The notes under the pieces: generated by a model
Told to the model about the DNA's origin: nothing
Database searches by the model: none
What the model saw: the letters and a program-made list of their open reading frames with translations, nothing else
Origin: JANOBD01 sp031411495
GTDB taxonomy: Bacteria > Planctomycetota > Phycisphaerae > Tepidisphaerales > Tepidisphaeraceae
DNA: 64,000 bases
NCBI GenBank assembly: GCA_031411495.1
Contig: JANOBD010000180.1
Location: forward strand, 62,001-126,000
Direction: 5' to 3'
In this document: positions 44,167 through 52,880 of the stretch, piece by piece
How positions within the stretch are numbered: the stretch's first letter is position 1
How the letters are laid out: every line of letters starts with the position of its first letter
Program-made: the position numbers and the translations under genes

Positions 44167-45546
44167 TCAAACGGGAATCACCGCCCCGCGCTTGAGGAAC
44201 TTGCCGTCGCTCTTGCTGCCATGGTATTTCCCCTTGTCGACGACGACCTTTCCGCGGCTCAGCACGGTAATCGGCTCGCCCTTGATCTGCATCCCTTCGA
44301 ACAGGCTGTAATCGCAGTTCATGTGGTGGGTCTTGGCGCTGATTGTCCGCTGCTTGTTCGGATCGAACAGGACGATGTCGGCATCGCTGCCAACCGCGAT
44401 CGTTCCTTTCCTCGGGAACATGCCGAAGAGCTTCGCGCTCGCGGTGCTGGTGAGCTCGACCCATTTGTTGAGGCTGAAGCCGCGCTTCATCGCGCCGTCG
44501 TAGACGAGCGAGAGCCGATCTTCGACCCCGGGCCCGCCGTTGGGGATCTTCGTGAAGCTGTCGCGGCCAAGCTCCTTCTGGCCCTTGAAGTTGAACGGAC
44601 AGTGGTCCGTACTCACTTCCTGCAGGTAGCCGAGCTTCAAAGCTTTCCAGAGCGGCTCGATGTTCTCTTTGCCCACGAGCGGCGGGGTGAAGACGTACTT
44701 CGCGCCCTCGAAGTTCGGTTTGTCGTAGTAGCTCTCGTCGAGAAACAGGTATTGCGTGCACGTCTCGCCGTACGCGGCGTTGCCTTCATCGCGGGCGCGA
44801 ACGATCTCGCGCATGCTCGCTTCGCAACTGACGTGGACGATGAACACGGGCGCGCCTGCGAACTCCGCGACACGCAGCGCGCGAGCCGTTCCATCCGCCT
44901 GCATCACCGGCGGACGGGATTGCGCGTGATACTTCGGCTCGATCTTGCCGGCCGCGACGAGCTCGTTGATCTTCAGTTGGATCGCGTCGCCGTTCTCGGC
45001 ATGCACGAGCGTCATCCCGCCGGCCGCACCGGCGCTGCGCATCACGCGGGCCATCGTCGAGTCGTCGATCATGAATACGCCGGGATAGGCGAGGAAGATC
45101 TTGAAGGTCGTGATCCCCTGATCGATGACCTTGGCGAACTCCTTCTCCTGTTCCGGGCGATATTCGGTGACGGCGAGGTGATAGGAGTAGTCGATCGCAC
45201 AGCTGCCCGAAGCCTTGGCGTGCCAGTCGTCGATCGTCTGCTGGAACGTCTTGCCGTGATACTGGATGGCGAAATCGATGATGGTGGTCGTCCCACCGAA
45301 GGCCGCGGCACGGGTACCGGTCTCGAACGAATCGGATGAGACGGTTCCGCCGAAGGGCAGTTCCATGTGCACGTGTGGATCGATCGCGCCGGGGATCACG
45401 AGCAGGCCGGAAGCGTCGATTGTCTTGTCGGCCTGCATGGGCAGGCCCGTGCCGATCGCCTTGATCGCGTCGCCATCGATGAAGACGTCCGCAACATAGT
45501 CGTCAGTCGCGGTGATGATCCGGCCGTTTTTGATGAGAGTGGTCAT
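44167..45546 (-). CDS. hydA: Dihydropyrimidinase
   Basis: 459 aa cyclic amidohydrolase opening dihydrouracil/dihydrothymine to N-carbamyl-beta-amino acids. GAIDPHVHMELPFGG gives the first zinc ligands; the carboxylated Lys is in TFKIFLAYPG; further His in HAENGD and VHVSCEAS; Asp in STDHCPFN. Sequence agrees with D-hydantoinase/dihydropyrimidinase rather than allantoinase. ATG 45546 fits the family start. Second gene of the operon. A repeat island separates it from the aminotransferase gene. Confidence 0.93.
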   Translation of the reverse strand: MTTLIKNGRIITATDDYVADVFIDGDAIKAIGTGLPMQADKTIDASGLLVIPGAIDPHVHMELPFGGTVSSDSFETGTRAAAFGGTTTIIDFAIQYHGKTFQQTIDDWHAKASGSCAIDYSYHLAVTEYRPEQEKEFAKVIDQGITTFKIFLAYPGVFMIDDSTMARVMRSAGAAGGMTLVHAENGDAIQLKINELVAAGKIEPKYHAQSRPPVMQADGTARALRVAEFAGAPVFIVHVSCEASMREIVRARDEGNAAYGETCTQYLFLDESYYDKPNFEGAKYVFTPPLVGKENIEPLWKALKLGYLQEVSTDHCPFNFKGQKELGRDSFTKIPNGGPGVEDRLSLVYDGAMKRGFSLNKWVELTSTASAKLFGMFPRKGTIAVGSDADIVLFDPNKQRTISAKTHHMNCDYSLFEGMQIKGEPITVLSRGKVVVDKGKYHGSKSDGKFLKRGAVIPV

Positions 45547-45550
45547 ATCG

Positions 45551-45660
45551 AACTCAAAATCAGTCACTGATCTACACCGATTGCCACCGATGAAATACAC
45601 AGAGTAGTAGGGCAACTCTTTCTTCGATCTGTGTTCATCGGTGCGTATCGGTGACTTCTC
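45551..45660. repeat. Intra-operon inverted-repeat island (CACCGAT type)
   Basis: Left arm GTCACTGATCTACACCGATT then GCCACCGATGAAATACACAGA (45565-45605); right arm GATCTGTGTTCATCGGTG then CGTATCGGTGAC (45629-45656) is close to its complement. It fills the space between the aminotransferase stop and the dihydropyrimidinase start on the minus strand. Confidence 0.7.
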
Positions 45661-46950
45661 TTATTTGGCTAGCGCCAGCCCCGCGTCGATGGCATCGACC
45701 ATCTCGTCCACCTGGCTCTTGCCCGCGTTGAGCATCAGCCCGGTGCGGATGACGTTGCCGTAGAGCCCGCCCTTGCCGATCAGCACGCCGCGGCGTTTGG
45801 TTTCTTCGAAGACGGTGATGACGGCCTTGGCGTTGGGCGTTTTGCTCTTCTTGTCAGTGACGAGTTCGAGCGCCTGCATCATGCCGATGCCGCGGGCGTC
45901 GCCGACGATTTCGTATTTCTCCTGCAGCGCCTTGAACCGCTCGCCGAGATATGCGCCGGTCGTCTTGCAGTTCTGGAGAAGCTTGTCGCGTTCGATGACT
46001 TCCATCGTCGCGCGGGTGGATGCCATCGAGACCGGGTTGCCGCCGTAGGTGGCGAAGGTGATGCCGGGATACTTGTCGGCCACCGCGGGCGTGGCGATGG
46101 TCATCGCGACGGGCGCGCCGTTGCCCATGCCCTTGGCGCTCACCATGATGTCGGGCTGCACGCCGAAGTGTTGAACGCCCCACCAGTGCTCGCCGGTCCG
46201 ACCCCAGGCGGTCTGTACTTCATCCGCGATGTAGAGGCCCCCGTACTTTTTCGCGATCTCGGTCGCGCGCTTGAAGTACCCCTTCGGCGGCACGATGAAC
46301 CCGCCGCTGCCGATGACCGTCTCGGCCATGAACGCCGCGATCTCGCCGCCGGTTTCGGTGAGGATGAGTTCTTCGATGTCATTCGCGCACTCGAGCGAAC
46401 AGGCCGAGTCGTCCTTCGCGCCGAACGGACAGCGGTAGCAGTAGGGGGCGTGGGCGTGCTTCACGCCGGCGACCGGGAGCGGGATCTTCTTCCAGCCGCT
46501 TTGGCCGCAGCCGGCGAGCGTCTGTAGGCTCCGACCCGAATAGCTGTGCCGCAGTGTGATGATGTCGAGCCGGCCGGTCGCGACGCGGGCGGCGTTCATC
46601 GCGGTTTCATTCGCTTCGGTACCGCTGCTGGTGAAGAACGTTTTGCTCAGGTCGCCGGGCGAGATGTGCGCGAGCTTCTCGGCCAGGTTGCTCATCTCCG
46701 CGTGCGCGTAGAGCGTCGAGCAGTGGCTCATCTTTTTCACCTGCTCGACGACGGCGTTCACCACGGTCGGGTTCGCGTGGCCGACGGAAACGGTCAGCAC
46801 GCCGCCGAATGCGTCGAGGTATTTCTTGTTGTCATGGTCCCAGACGTAATGCCCTTCGCCGCGAACAAGCTCGATCGGCTCCTGGTAATACATCGCGACG
46901 GCAGGGAATAGGAACTCTTTGTGTTTGGCGACGGCTTGCGATTGGCTCAT
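45661..46950 (-). CDS. Class III aminotransferase (AGXT2/beta-alanine type)
   Basis: 429 aa PLP enzyme. YIADEVQTAWGRTGEHWWG and the Schiff-base Lys in VSAKGMGNG mark class III (omega) aminotransferases; FTSSGTEANETAMNAARVATG is the PLP phosphate-binding region. An extra Cys-rich stretch CYRCPFGAKDDSACSLEC (about 185-205) is typical of alanine-glyoxylate/2-aminobutyrate members. With dihydropyrimidinase it probably transfers the amino group of beta-alanine or 3-aminoisobutyrate. ATG 46950 has AGGTG nine bases upstream. First gene of the operon. Confidence 0.9.
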   Translation of the reverse strand: MSQSQAVAKHKEFLFPAVAMYYQEPIELVRGEGHYVWDHDNKKYLDAFGGVLTVSVGHANPTVVNAVVEQVKKMSHCSTLYAHAEMSNLAEKLAHISPGDLSKTFFTSSGTEANETAMNAARVATGRLDIITLRHSYSGRSLQTLAGCGQSGWKKIPLPVAGVKHAHAPYCYRCPFGAKDDSACSLECANDIEELILTETGGEIAAFMAETVIGSGGFIVPPKGYFKRATEIAKKYGGLYIADEVQTAWGRTGEHWWGVQHFGVQPDIMVSAKGMGNGAPVAMTIATPAVADKYPGITFATYGGNPVSMASTRATMEVIERDKLLQNCKTTGAYLGERFKALQEKYEIVGDARGIGMMQALELVTDKKSKTPNAKAVITVFEETKRRGVLIGKGGLYGNVIRTGLMLNAGKSQVDEMVDAIDAGLALAK

Positions 46951-47271
46951 GAGAAATGCACCTGTCGGTGAAGTGGGCGGACGTGTCGCCCGGGCGAATC
47001 CATTCGTTTCAGGCAAACCGAGGCATCATAAATCGAGACGCGCAACAGTAAAGGGGAATCTTCGCGATCCTGGTTGGCCCGGTCGTGCCCGTCAGCCCGG
47101 TGGAATCCATCGGGCGCTTCAGGCTCCAAGCTGCGGTTTTCACAGCTCACGTGCTTTCAAACAGACAAAGGCGCCCCGCACATTTTTCGACCGGGGCGCG
47201 TCAGTCTCCATTCCTACGGGGCGATCGTCGTACCTTCGATCGTGAACTGATCTCGCTTAGGATGCATGCCT
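46951..47271. other. Divergent intergenic region
   Basis: About 320 bases between the pyrimidine operon and the plus-strand isomerase gene. No gene seen. It holds a hairpin GCGCCCCG (47171-47178) / CGGGGCGC (47192-47199) with an AT-rich 13-base loop containing TTTTT. That hairpin is of uncertain role. Confidence 0.45.
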
Positions 47272-48114
47272 ATGAAGCTCGCCTTTTCGACCAACGCGTT
47301 CACGCGGTTTTCGCTCGTCGACGCGATTGACGCGATCGGAAAGGCCGGCTTCGAAGGCGTCGAGATCCTGGCCGATGCGCCTCACGCCTATCCCGGCCGG
47401 ATCGACGCCGAGTTCACTTCTCAAGTGGTGGCCGCGCTCGGTCGGAACAACCTCTTGGTGAGCAACGTAAACGTGAACTGCACCTTCGGCTACTGGCAGG
47501 ACGCGCCGCCCGAGCCGTACTTCGAGCCGTCGATCATTTCGCCGGTCAAGCGATATCGCGACGATCGGATCGCGTTCATCGCGAAGACGATTTCGTTCGC
47601 AAAGGAGATCGGCGCGGGGAACATCAGCATCACGTCTGGGAGGATGCTGGGCAACGTCAACCCGAAGCTCGCCGCCGTACACTTGGAAGAATCACTCAAA
47701 CGGATTCTCGACCTGGCAGAGCGCGGGCAGATCGACGTCGGCATCGAATGTGAGCCGGGACTTTATCTCGAGTACATCGAGGAACTCATCGAGTGGATTG
47801 ACCGCCTCGGCTCGCCGCGGCTGGGGGCAAACCTGGATGTCGGCCATTGCCAGGTGATCGGCGAAATGATCCCCACCGAGGTCCGCCGGCTTGGGGAGCG
47901 GATCTGGAACCTCCACGTCGAAGGCATGCCGGGCCGGAAGCATTATCATCTGGTTCCCGGCGATCCATCGGACACGCTCGACTGGAAAGGGCTGAAAGCC
48001 GCGCTCGCCGACATCGGCTACGACCGTTTCGCCACCGTCGAGCTCTACACAATGACCGCCGACCCGCACGATGCAGCGCGCCGCAGTCTCGATTTCCTGC
48101 GTCGATGGACGTGA
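47272..48114 (+). CDS. Sugar phosphate isomerase/epimerase (AP endonuclease 2-like TIM barrel)
   Basis: 280 aa xylose-isomerase-like barrel. Metal-ligand strands include VGIECEPGLYLEYIEE, GANLDVGHCQVIGE, IWNLHVEGMPGRKHYH and FATVELYT, giving the Glu/Asp-His/His/Glu set. ATG 47272 has AGGA nine bases upstream; ATG 47266 is too close to it. Substrate unknown. The gene runs toward the CDP-sugar cluster but is separated from it by about 200 bases. Confidence 0.82.
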   Translation: MKLAFSTNAFTRFSLVDAIDAIGKAGFEGVEILADAPHAYPGRIDAEFTSQVVAALGRNNLLVSNVNVNCTFGYWQDAPPEPYFEPSIISPVKRYRDDRIAFIAKTISFAKEIGAGNISITSGRMLGNVNPKLAAVHLEESLKRILDLAERGQIDVGIECEPGLYLEYIEELIEWIDRLGSPRLGANLDVGHCQVIGEMIPTEVRRLGERIWNLHVEGMPGRKHYHLVPGDPSDTLDWKGLKAALADIGYDRFATVELYTMTADPHDAARRSLDFLRRWT

Positions 48115-48320
48115 AGTGAAAGATAGCGCCTGTGTCCGGTAACGATTCGCATCGGCTCGTTCGGCGCAATCGATACGATCGGGCAGGGAAGCTCATGTCT
48201 ATCGATCGCTTTTCGGAACAGCCGAGAACTTGACGTCGATTCAGGCCGATGGACTGTTGAAGCAGGTGTGTTCGCCAGCGATCACCGATCGGTGTCAGGA
48301 TGGCTCCAGAGGGAAGAATC

Positions 48321-49610
48321 ATGAGTTCGACCGCGAATCGACCGGCGCCGACGAGGCTATCGGAACAAAAGCCGGCCGTGAACCGGTATCTTTGCCGGCA
48401 TTGCCAAGCTCCGCTCTCGACTACGTTCGTGGATCTGGGCACCAGTCCGCTCTGCCAGCGACACGTCACGCCGCAGCACTTTGACCGCGCCGAATCCATC
48501 TACCCGCTACACGTCTACGTCTGTGAACAGTGCTGGCTCGTCCAGCTCCCCGCATACGTGCCGGCCGATGAGATCTTCGACGATCAGTACGCCTACTTCT
48601 CCAGCTACAGCGACAGTTGGCTCGCCCACTGCAGAAAGTACGTCGAGAACTCGATCGACTGTCTCGGCTTAAACGCGGAAAGCAAGGTCGTCGAACTCGC
48701 GAGCAACGACGGCTACCTGCTGCAGTTCTTCGTGCAGCGCGGCATCCCCGTGCTGGGCATCGAGCCGACCGCCAACACCGCCGCCGAAGCCGAGAAGAAA
48801 GGCGTGAAGTCGCTGGTGAAGTTCTTCGGGCGTGCGACCGCGCAAGAAGTTGCATCGAGTTGGGGTCAGCCCGATCTGCTGCTTGGAAACAATGTTCTCG
48901 CACACGTGCCGGACATCAACGACTTTGTCGGCGGGATGAAGATCCTGCTGAAACCGGGTGGGACCATCACGATCGAGTTCCCACACCTGCTCACGCTGAT
49001 GCGGCACAACCAGTTCGATACGATCTACCACGAACACTACAGCTACCTCTCGTTCGGCGCGGTGCAGCGCATCTTCAAGCATCATGGCCTGACGCTGTTC
49101 GACGTCCAGGAGCTCCCGACCCACGGCGGCAGCCTGCGGGTATACGGCAAGCACGACGACGATCCGCGGCCGATCGCGGAAAACGTCGCGAAGATGGGCG
49201 CGAAGGAAGCCGACTTCGGCCTGTTCGACGTCGCCACCTACGCCGCCTTCGCGGAGCGCGTGAAGGAGACGAAGCGAAAGTTGCTCGAGTTCCTGATCGA
49301 AGCCAAGCGGGCGGGAAAGCGCGTCGTCGGCTACGGCGCGCCCGGCAAGGGGAACACGATGCTCAACTACTGCGGCATCCGCGCCGATTTCCTGGACTAC
49401 ACCGTCGACCGCAATCCGCACAAGCAAGACAATTTCCTCCCGGGCTCGCGCATTCCGATCCTGCACCCGGACCGCATCTTTCAGGATCGTCCTGACTATG
49501 TGTTGATCCTGCCCTGGAATTTGAAAGACGAGATCAGCAAGCAGATGGCCGGAATCCGCGCGTGGGGCGGGAAGTTCGTCGTGCCGATTCCGTCGGTAGA
49601 GGTTTTTTGA
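48321..49610 (+). CDS. Sugar C-methyltransferase (zinc-binding N-terminal domain)
   Basis: 429 aa. N-terminal zinc-binding domain with CRHCQ (about 23-27) and CEQCWLVQLP, then a class I SAM-binding core (VVELASNDGYLLQFF) and the C-terminal Methyltransf_14-like domain ending VDRNPHKQ...LPGSRIPI. This three-part arrangement is that of NDP-4-keto-deoxysugar C-3/C-5 methyltransferases (TylCIII, NovU, Tcab-type). DPxGxxxxEFPHLLTLM...FDTIYHEHYSYLS carries the active-site His/Glu region. First gene of the CDP-sugar cluster. Confidence 0.88.
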   Translation: MSSTANRPAPTRLSEQKPAVNRYLCRHCQAPLSTTFVDLGTSPLCQRHVTPQHFDRAESIYPLHVYVCEQCWLVQLPAYVPADEIFDDQYAYFSSYSDSWLAHCRKYVENSIDCLGLNAESKVVELASNDGYLLQFFVQRGIPVLGIEPTANTAAEAEKKGVKSLVKFFGRATAQEVASSWGQPDLLLGNNVLAHVPDINDFVGGMKILLKPGGTITIEFPHLLTLMRHNQFDTIYHEHYSYLSFGAVQRIFKHHGLTLFDVQELPTHGGSLRVYGKHDDDPRPIAENVAKMGAKEADFGLFDVATYAAFAERVKETKRKLLEFLIEAKRAGKRVVGYGAPGKGNTMLNYCGIRADFLDYTVDRNPHKQDNFLPGSRIPILHPDRIFQDRPDYVLILPWNLKDEISKQMAGIRAWGGKFVVPIPSVEVF

Positions 49611-49613
49611 AAC

Positions 49614-49690
49614 ACGGAGGCACTGAGGCACGGAGTCAAACTCATATAGATTTGGACTCCTCCGTGTCACCGTGCCTCCGTGGTGAATGA
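49614..49690. repeat. Intra-operon inverted-repeat island (CACGGAG type)
   Basis: Left arm CACGGAGGCACTGAGGCACG GAGTC (49614-49638); right arm GACTCCTCCGTGTCACCGTG CCTCCGTG (49655-49682). The two arms pair around an AT-rich loop (AAACTCATATAGATTTG). Same word family as 58940-59116. It fills the gap between the methyltransferase and rfbF genes. Confidence 0.75.
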
Positions 49691-49699
49691 GAGCATGAA

Positions 49700-50500
49700 A
49701 TGAAAGTAGTTATCTTTTGTGGCGGGCAAGGGCTTCGCCTTCGAGACTTTTCGGAAGCGGTTCCCAAGCCGATGGTGCCGGTCGGGTTCCGCCCGATCAT
49801 CTGGCACACCATGAAGTACTACGCGCACTTCGGCCACAAAGAGTTCATCCTTGCGCTCGGCTACAAGGCTGACGTCATCAAGGACTACTTCCTGAACTAC
49901 AACGAGGCGATGAGCAACGACTTCGTCCTCACCGGCGGCGGGCGCAACATGAAGCTGCTTTCCAGCGACATCGACGACTGGAAAATTTCCTTCGTCGATA
50001 CCGGCATGGAATCGAACATCGGCATGCGCCTCATGCGTGTGAAAGAACACCTCGGCGACGACGAGTATTTCATGTGCAACTATGCCGACTGCCTCACGGA
50101 CGCGCCTTTGAACGAGATGATCGGCAACTTGAAACAGCAGAAGAAGCTGATGAGCTTCATCGCCGTGAAGCCGAGCACGAGTTTCCACGTCGTCCGCTAC
50201 AACGATGATGGAACGCTCAAAGGCGTCACGCTCGCGCAGGAAATGGGCCTGTATATCAACGGCGGCTACTGGGTCATGCACCGCGACGCGTTCAAGTACA
50301 TGAACTACGGCGAGGAGATCGTCGACCAGCCCATGCAGCGGCTGCTTGCCGAGAACAAGCTGATCGCGCATCGCTACGACGGCTTCTGGGCGTGCATGGA
50401 CACGTTCAAGGAAAAGATGATGCTCGACGACATGGTCGGCAGAGGCAAGGCGCCGTGGCAAGTGTGGAAACCGGCGAATGGGAATACAAAGACGGCGTAG
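49700..50500 (+). CDS. rfbF: Glucose-1-phosphate cytidylyltransferase
   Basis: 266 aa nucleotidyltransferase making CDP-glucose from CTP and glucose 1-phosphate. MKVVIFCGGQGLRLRDFSE is the nucleotide-binding loop; VPKPMVPVG is the sugar-phosphate loop; FMCNYADCLTD carries the metal-binding Asp. Length and the GFWACMDTFKEK segment are typical of RfbF/DdhA. It opens the CDP-deoxysugar pathway together with rfbG downstream. Confidence 0.94.
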   Translation: MKVVIFCGGQGLRLRDFSEAVPKPMVPVGFRPIIWHTMKYYAHFGHKEFILALGYKADVIKDYFLNYNEAMSNDFVLTGGGRNMKLLSSDIDDWKISFVDTGMESNIGMRLMRVKEHLGDDEYFMCNYADCLTDAPLNEMIGNLKQQKKLMSFIAVKPSTSFHVVRYNDDGTLKGVTLAQEMGLYINGGYWVMHRDAFKYMNYGEEIVDQPMQRLLAENKLIAHRYDGFWACMDTFKEKMMLDDMVGRGKAPWQVWKPANGNTKTA

Positions 50501-50573
50501 CCAAACTTCGCCTGGGCTCTCTGTTCCCCCCGCACGGAACTCAGGGAGAGCGCCAGTGTGAGAGTCTTCGATC

Positions 50574-51215
50574 ATGATCGGTTTCACCTCCTTCAAAAAC
50601 ATCCGCAGACTTCTCTGCCTCGGCGCGCATTCCGACGACATCGAGATCGGCGCCGGAGCGACGGTGTTGCGAATCCTGCGTGAAAACCCGAATGTCGAAG
50701 TCACGTGGGTCGTGTTTTCCGGAAGCGCACAACGCCACGAGGAAGCCAGAAACAGCGCCGAGCTGTTTCTCAAGCACGCCGCGGCAAAGTCGCTGATCCT
50801 CCACGCCTTTAAAGACGCGTGGTTCCCCACACACTACAGCGAGATCAAGCAGGCATTTGAATCGCTCAAGGTGCTGGATCCAGATCTCATCCTCACCCAC
50901 ACGAAGGAAGACAAACATCAGGATCATCGCGTCATCAACGAGTTGACCTGGAACGCCTTCCGCTCGCACCAGATCTGGGAGTACGAGATCCCGAAATGGG
51001 ACGGCGACCTCGCGACGCCAAACCTGTACGTGCCGGTCGAGTCGTCGGATGTCGATTCGAAGATCGCCGCGCTCATGAGCGCGTTCGGTACCCAGCGGGC
51101 CAAGCACTGGTTCGATGAGGAAACGTTTCGCGGCCTGATGCGCATCCGCGGGCTGGAATCCAACACCCGCTATGCCGAGGGTTTCTACGCCAGAAAGTAC
51201 GTGGTGGGATCGTGA
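50574..51215 (+). CDS. PIG-L/LmbE family deacetylase (CDP-sugar cluster)
   Basis: 213 aa. The zinc motif is AHSDD (usual AHPDD, with Pro replaced by Ser), followed by EIGAGAT; downstream HKEDKHQDHRV supplies the third ligand region. LmbE-type enzymes remove N-acetyl groups from amino sugars or related amides. Here it lies between rfbF and rfbG, with its stop overlapping rfbG by four bases (GTGA), so it should act in the same pathway although no aminotransferase is visible. Confidence 0.87.
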   Translation: MIGFTSFKNIRRLLCLGAHSDDIEIGAGATVLRILRENPNVEVTWVVFSGSAQRHEEARNSAELFLKHAAAKSLILHAFKDAWFPTHYSEIKQAFESLKVLDPDLILTHTKEDKHQDHRVINELTWNAFRSHQIWEYEIPKWDGDLATPNLYVPVESSDVDSKIAALMSAFGTQRAKHWFDEETFRGLMRIRGLESNTRYAEGFYARKYVVGS

Positions 51216-52312
51216 GCGCGAAGCAGTTACAAAACGCATTCGGGAATGTGTTTGAGGGCAAGCGGGTGCTTGTGACCGGCCACACCGGCTTCAAAGGGCC
51301 TTGGCTGCTTGCGATCCTCGACCTTCTGGGTGCGACCACGCTGGGCTACGCGCTCGCGCCGGAGACGAACCCGTCGATGTTCAAGCTCATCGGCGGCGAG
51401 AAGCTCTGCGAAAGCGTCGTCGCCGATCTGCGCGACCTCGAAGCGGTGTCTCACACGGTCAAACGGTTCCGGCCGGACTGCGTCATCCACATGGGTGCGC
51501 AGTCGCTGGTCCGCCGGAGCTATCGCGATCCGGTCGACACGTTCGAGAGCAACATCACCGGCACAATGAACGTGCTGGAGGCGATTCGCGAATACGATTC
51601 GGCGTGTGCCGTGGTAATCGTGACGACCGACAAGGTCTATGCCGAGAGTGGGCACGGCAGACCCTACGTGGAAGACGACAAACTCGGCGGCCACGACCCC
51701 TACAGCACGAGCAAGGCGGCGTGCGAGCTCGTCACCGAGTCGTATCGGCTCAGCTACTTTCATCCTTGCAAACACGCGTCGCACGGCAAGGCGATCGCGA
51801 CCGCGCGGGCCGGCAATGTCATCGGCGGCGGCGACTGGTGCGAAGATCGACTCATCCCCGACGTCGTCCGCGCGATGAGCGCCGGCGAAAGCGTCCGCAT
51901 CCGCAACCCGCGCTCGACGCGCCCGTGGCAACACGTGCTCGAACCGCTGAGTGGATACCTCACGCTGGCCGCCAGGCTGCTGACCGATCCGACGAGGTTC
52001 GCCAGCGCCTTCAATTTTGGCCCGGATGAGCATGACGTGCTCGAAGTGGAGAAGGTCGTCCAGCTCGCCCTGAAGTCCTGGGGCAGCGGCAGGTATCACA
52101 TCGATGTCGATCCGGAGGCGCCCCATGAAGCGGCGCTCCTGCGCATCAGCAGCGACCGGGCCAAGGAGATGCTCGGCTGGCATCCGAAGTGGAACGCCGT
52201 CACTGCGATTCAGAAGACGGTAGACTGGTATGGCCATGCGACGAGCGATCCGCTCGGATATACTCGCCGACAGATCGAAGCGTATTTTATGGCACCGGCG
52301 TCTCGCCCGTGA
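51212..52312 (+). CDS. rfbG: CDP-glucose 4,6-dehydratase
   Basis: 366 aa extended SDR converting CDP-glucose to CDP-4-keto-6-deoxyglucose. VTGHTGFKGPWL is the family-specific NAD loop, then HMGAQSLVRRSYRDPVDTFESN, TTDKVY and active-site DPYSTSKAACE (Tyr/Lys). ARAGNVIGGGDW and RPWQHVLEPLSGYL complete the RfbG pattern. The GTG start overlaps the deacetylase stop. Confidence 0.95.
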   Translation: MSAKQLQNAFGNVFEGKRVLVTGHTGFKGPWLLAILDLLGATTLGYALAPETNPSMFKLIGGEKLCESVVADLRDLEAVSHTVKRFRPDCVIHMGAQSLVRRSYRDPVDTFESNITGTMNVLEAIREYDSACAVVIVTTDKVYAESGHGRPYVEDDKLGGHDPYSTSKAACELVTESYRLSYFHPCKHASHGKAIATARAGNVIGGGDWCEDRLIPDVVRAMSAGESVRIRNPRSTRPWQHVLEPLSGYLTLAARLLTDPTRFASAFNFGPDEHDVLEVEKVVQLALKSWGSGRYHIDVDPEAPHEAALLRISSDRAKEMLGWHPKWNAVTAIQKTVDWYGHATSDPLGYTRRQIEAYFMAPASRP

Positions 52313-52349
52313 TTGCAGGGCCTGAAGCCCATGCCCCCGAGGACACGCC

Positions 52350-52880
52350 ATGACCATCACTCCTTCCAGAATCTGCGGCGCCTACGTCATCGAACCCAGT
52401 CGATTCGCGGACTTCCGCGGCGACTTCTACCGGTCGTTCGATGTCGATGTCTTTGCGAAGCAGGGATTGGTGACCAGCTGGTCCTACGTTGCCACGGCCG
52501 GCAATACGAAGGCCGGCACGCTGCGCGGTATGCACTACCAGGCGGACCCGCATGGCGAAACCAAGCTCGTCCGCTGCACGCGCGGAAAGGTGTTCGACGT
52601 CGCGATCGATCTGCGTCCCGAGAGCCCCACCTATCTCAAGTGGGACGGCCACGAATTGAGTCACGCCAACCAGCGACAGTTCTACATTCCTATCGGCTGC
52701 GCGCACGGTTACATCACGCTGGAAGACGACTGTGATATCGCCTACTGCATCTCCGGCTTGTGGGACCCGTCCTCCGGCAGGGGTGTGCGGTGGAACGATC
52801 CGACGTTTGGCATCGCCTGGCCCGGCGAGGTGAAGGCGATCATCGAGCGCGACGCGAGCTATCCGGATTACGTGAAGTAA
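52350..52880 (+). CDS. RmlC-like dTDP-4-dehydrorhamnose 3,5-epimerase family protein
   Basis: 176-aa cupin. GTLRGMHYQADPHGETKLVR has the catalytic His; FDVAIDLRPESPTYLKW and IPIGCAHGYITLEDD follow as in RmlC. The loop that in RmlC carries the general-acid Tyr (YYAPEHERG) reads ISGLWDPSSGRG, with Trp/Leu instead of Tyr. It may epimerise at one carbon only, or act with an altered mechanism, on a CDP-4-keto sugar. Its stop overlaps the next start as TAATG. Confidence 0.88.
   Translation: MTITPSRICGAYVIEPSRFADFRGDFYRSFDVDVFAKQGLVTSWSYVATAGNTKAGTLRGMHYQADPHGETKLVRCTRGKVFDVAIDLRPESPTYLKWDGHELSHANQRQFYIPIGCAHGYITLEDDCDIAYCISGLWDPSSGRGVRWNDPTFGIAWPGEVKAIIERDASYPDYVK

Noticed and set aside
47171..47199. 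GCGCCCCG/CGGGGCGC hairpin as a terminator
   Set aside because: It lies between divergent genes, where no transcript is expected to end, and has no T-run after the stem; kept only as a note in the intergenic entry.
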